A stretch of DNA of 64,000 bases from Streptomyces toyocaensis (GTDB lineage Bacteria > Actinomycetota > Actinomycetes > Streptomycetales > Streptomycetaceae): contig NZ_JFCB01000013.1 of NCBI RefSeq assembly GCF_000725125.1, positions 105,619-169,618 of the forward strand, in the 5' to 3' direction. Positions 62,701 to 64,000 of this stretch are shown in pieces (position 1 is the stretch's first letter; every line of letters starts with the position of its first letter). The notes beneath the pieces were generated by a model. It was given only the letters and a program-made list of their open reading frames with translations. It did no database searches and was not told the DNA's origin. A program made the translations under genes and the position numbers.

Positions 62701-64000
62701 GCATCGACAAGGCAGGTGTCCACGACGACTTCTTCGCTCTCGGCGGCCACTCCCTGCTCGCCTCCCGGGTCACGGCCCGGCTGCGTGCCCGGCTCGGCAT
62801 CGACCTGCCCGTGCGCACCGTCTTCCGGAACCCCGTGCTCGCCGACCTCGCGGCCGTGCTCCCCGCGCCGGACGAAACCACCGCGGCCACCGCGGCCGTC
62901 CCCGCCCTGCCCCGCGACCCGGAGCGGTCCGGACCGCACGCCGGAGCCTGTCTGCTGCCCGCGTCGTTCCAGCAGCGCCGCGTGTGGTTCCTGCACCAGC
63001 TCGACCCGGACAGCGCCTCCGCGTACGTCATGCACGGCGCGCAGCGCCTCGACGGCCCGCTGGACACCGACGCGCTGCGCGCCGCCACCGAACTCCTCGC
63101 CCGCCGCCACGAGACCCTGCGCACCTCCTTCACCGTCACGGGCGACGAACCGGTCCAAGTCGTCCACCCCGACCCCGCGCCACTGCTCGAACTGGTCGAC
63201 CTCACCGCCCGGCCCGGTGACGCGCCGCGGGTCCTGCGCGAGCGCGCCGAGGCACCCTTCGACCTGGCGGCACCGCCGCTGGCCCGGATCGTGCTGCTGC
63301 GGCTCGCCCCCGAAGAGCACATCCTGCAACTCGTCGTCCACCACTCGGTGTGCGACCGGCTCACCATCGACGTACTGACCAGGGAACTGGCCGCCGCCTG
63401 CACGGCCCTGCACACCGGCGACCGGCCCCGCCTGCCGGGCCCGCCCCTCCAGTACGGCGACTACGCCCACTGGCAGCAGGAGTGGCTGACGGGCCCGGAA
63501 CCGTCCCGCCAGATCGAGCACTGGCGCGAACGCCTCGACGGCCTGCCCGTGCTCGACCTGCCCACCGACGCCCCCCGGCCCGCCACCCCCCGGTACACCG
63601 GCGCCACCGCGACCCTCGACCTGCCGCCCGGCCTGACGCGCCGGCTCACCGAACTGGCCGAGCGACACGACGCGACGCTGTTCATGGTGCTGCTGGCCGG
63701 CTACGCGCTCGTGCTGTCCCGCTGGAGCGGCCAGGACGACTTCGCGATCGGCTCGCCCGTCGACAACCGCACCCGTCCGGAGCTGGAAAACCTGGTCGGC
63801 TACCTCACCAACAACCTGGTGCTGCGCACGGACCTCGGCGGCGACCCCACCGTGGCGGAACTGCTGGCCCGGATCCGGGAGACCTGCCTGGACGCCTACG
63901 CGCACGCCGACCTGCCCTTCGAAAAGCTCGTCGAGGAACTGCGGCCCGACCGGGACCTCGCCCGCAGCCCGCTGTTCCAGGTCATGTTCATCGCCGTGCA
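59730..64000 (+). CDS. NRPS: C-A(Gly)-PCP-C..., 3' end outside the window
   Basis: At least 1423 residues, open to the window end. The first C domain (about 15-440) has FHHAVYDQWS. The A domain (about 455-960) reads DILQLGMVW, matching glycine codes (DILQLGLIW). The PCP Ser is near 1008 (GGHSLL). The second C domain starts near 1070 (SFQQRRVWFLHQL, HHSVCDR) and is cut off. Start ATG 59730 follows GGGGAGG and overlaps the module-2 stop. At least one more module must follow, so the peptide has four or more residues. Confidence 0.93.
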   Translation, partial: MTRETPAADAPICGADDAYLMPCSPGQHRLWLLEQLEPDGAAAHVEHVAVRMRGPLDATALHRALNTLVERHETLRTALTEADGEPVQAIRPHLTVPLTRIDLTDRPDDLDTVLRDRVLGPFRLDSAPLFRTALVALGPDDHALVIAFHHAVYDQWSGSVFLRDLITSYQAIAGGRKPELPELPIQYGDFAVWQRERAGDPRERAELDHWTRRLWEVPVLDLPTDRPRPAARAHRGSTVTGELPADVVRDLGEVSRAHGATPFMTALAAFSAVLHRWSGQEDIPIGTPVAGRNRPEVQDLIGFFVNNLVLRTDLTGDPSFERLLDRVRGTCLDAYAHADVPFERLVERLAPTRDLSRSPLFQVMFVFGNVPMPETDEPGLPRLEMLRTDTGAAKFDLFFALVPQGEAMRVVLEYDTDLFDRTTAERLLDHYRRLLGAAVRRPRLRMSELPLASPEEERLLREWGTGPVRPVPDTTVPEEFTARCAAHPGRVAVTSGPLALTYAQLRARADEIAARLVAAGVTRGSRVAVALPRGPELVAALLGVLRAGAAYVPLDSAHPAARIRLVLDDAGPRALLTTRALHESLPADGVPPILLDTPADPPPRAELPGLPGPGDPAYVVYTSGSTGRPKGVVVPHRALTNLLHATAREPGLRADDVLAAVTTVSFDIAALELFLPLVTGARVEIVPADEAADGERLAARLRDCAATALQATPTTFRLLLEAGWRPATPTFTALCGGEAMPPDLAADLAATGAAVWNMYGPSETTVWSTAHRVRGEEDPVPLGRPLANTVVRLAGPDGSPRPLGTPGELWIGGAGLADGYLDRPELTGERFTDRPDGRWYRTGDLARYRADGRLEFLGRADFQVKLRGFRIELGEIESVLTAHPVVREAVAHVREDTPGNPRLAAYLVLRDDAGEEETVTEVRARAAEALPAPMVPAVFTVLDALPLTANRKVDRSALPAPDTTALAHLSYEPPRTHAEREVAQVWCDVLGIDKAGVHDDFFALGGHSLLASRVTARLRARLGIDLPVRTVFRNPVLADLAAVLPAPDETTAATAAVPALPRDPERSGPHAGACLLPASFQQRRVWFLHQLDPDSASAYVMHGAQRLDGPLDTDALRAATELLARRHETLRTSFTVTGDEPVQVVHPDPAPLLELVDLTARPGDAPRVLRERAEAPFDLAAPPLARIVLLRLAPEEHILQLVVHHSVCDRLTIDVLTRELAAACTALHTGDRPRLPGPPLQYGDYAHWQQEWLTGPEPSRQIEHWRERLDGLPVLDLPTDAPRPATPRYTGATATLDLPPGLTRRLTELAERHDATLFMVLLAGYALVLSRWSGQDDFAIGSPVDNRTRPELENLVGYLTNNLVLRTDLGGDPTVAELLARIRETCLDAYAHADLPFEKLVEELRPDRDLARSPLFQVMFIAV

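Noticed and set aside
1..64000. tRNA, rRNA genes, CRISPR arrays or phage att sites
   Set aside because: I looked for cloverleaf-like segments, conserved rRNA words and regular repeats on both strands and saw none. A covariance-model scan would be decisive.

Overview
The window is high-GC actinobacterial DNA, most likely from a Streptomyces chromosome. The codon use, the many GTG/TTG starts with GGAGG-type ribosome sites, the gene families (PucR, RpiR and LacI regulators, a sugar ABC set without its own ATPase) and a giant modular NRPS all point there. It reads as accessory, arm-like sequence. Catabolic islands alternate with decayed genes, and a biosynthetic cluster begins at the right end and runs off it.

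Region 1 (1-5320 and 10991-25627) is a collagen/hydroxyproline utilisation locus. It has two tandem M24 Xaa-Pro peptidases, a secreted M9 collagenase (HEYTH, PKD and PPC domains), a branched-chain-type ABC uptake operon (livK-H-M-G-F), a GntR regulator, a hydroxyproline 2-epimerase, a DapA-type deaminase, a three-subunit FAD/2Fe-2S D-hydroxyproline dehydrogenase and a 2-oxoglutarate-semialdehyde dehydrogenase. A recurrent near-palindrome, TGTGACATTGCACA, lies upstream of the uptake operon, both aldehyde-dehydrogenase genes, the catabolic operon and, in weaker form, gntR and the collagenase gene. It is the obvious candidate operator for the GntR protein. One of the two aldehyde dehydrogenases has lost its catalytic Cys, livH has a 1-nt frameshift, and a second racemase gene is truncated.

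Region 2 (about 5630-10990) looks like an insert within region 1. It holds an MFS exporter, a prolyl-oligopeptidase (S9), a 60-residue peptide translationally coupled to it, and a cytochrome P450, with an asparagine-synthase-like remnant on the left. This resembles a small RiPP-type locus. Its right edge coincides with the point where the racemase gene breaks off.

Region 3 (25.8-36.9 kb) is mixed: a degenerate PQQ-propeller remnant, a fatty-acid desaturase with its ferredoxin-type reductase, a PucR regulator, an unknown protein, a large secreted alpha/beta hydrolase, a class A beta-lactamase with a truncated divergent LysR gene, fragments of an AAA ATPase, an ADP-ribosyltransferase-like protein and an IS256-type transposase, and an S51 peptidase.

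Region 4 (36.9-43.1 kb) is an arabinoside utilisation unit: LacI regulator, GH51 arabinofuranosidase, and a sugar-binding lipoprotein with two permeases. A 39-nt promoter/operator block upstream of the GH51 gene recurs at 43.9 kb.

Region 5 (43.3-64.0 kb) is a non-ribosomal lipopeptide cluster, incomplete at the right. Tryptophan 2,3-dioxygenase and tryptophan halogenase are translationally coupled, with a flavin reductase and an atypical LuxR-type regulator beside them; together they could supply a chlorinated kynurenine. Two broken RpiR regulators flank this part. The NRPS begins with FAAL-ACP-Cy-A(Cys)-PCP-E, so the product probably starts with an acyl-thiazoline. Module 2 (C-A-PCP, substrate unassigned) and module 3 (C-A(Gly)-PCP) follow, then a C domain cut by the window end. 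The Cys adenylation domain has codon use sharply different from the rest of its gene, which suggests a domain swap.
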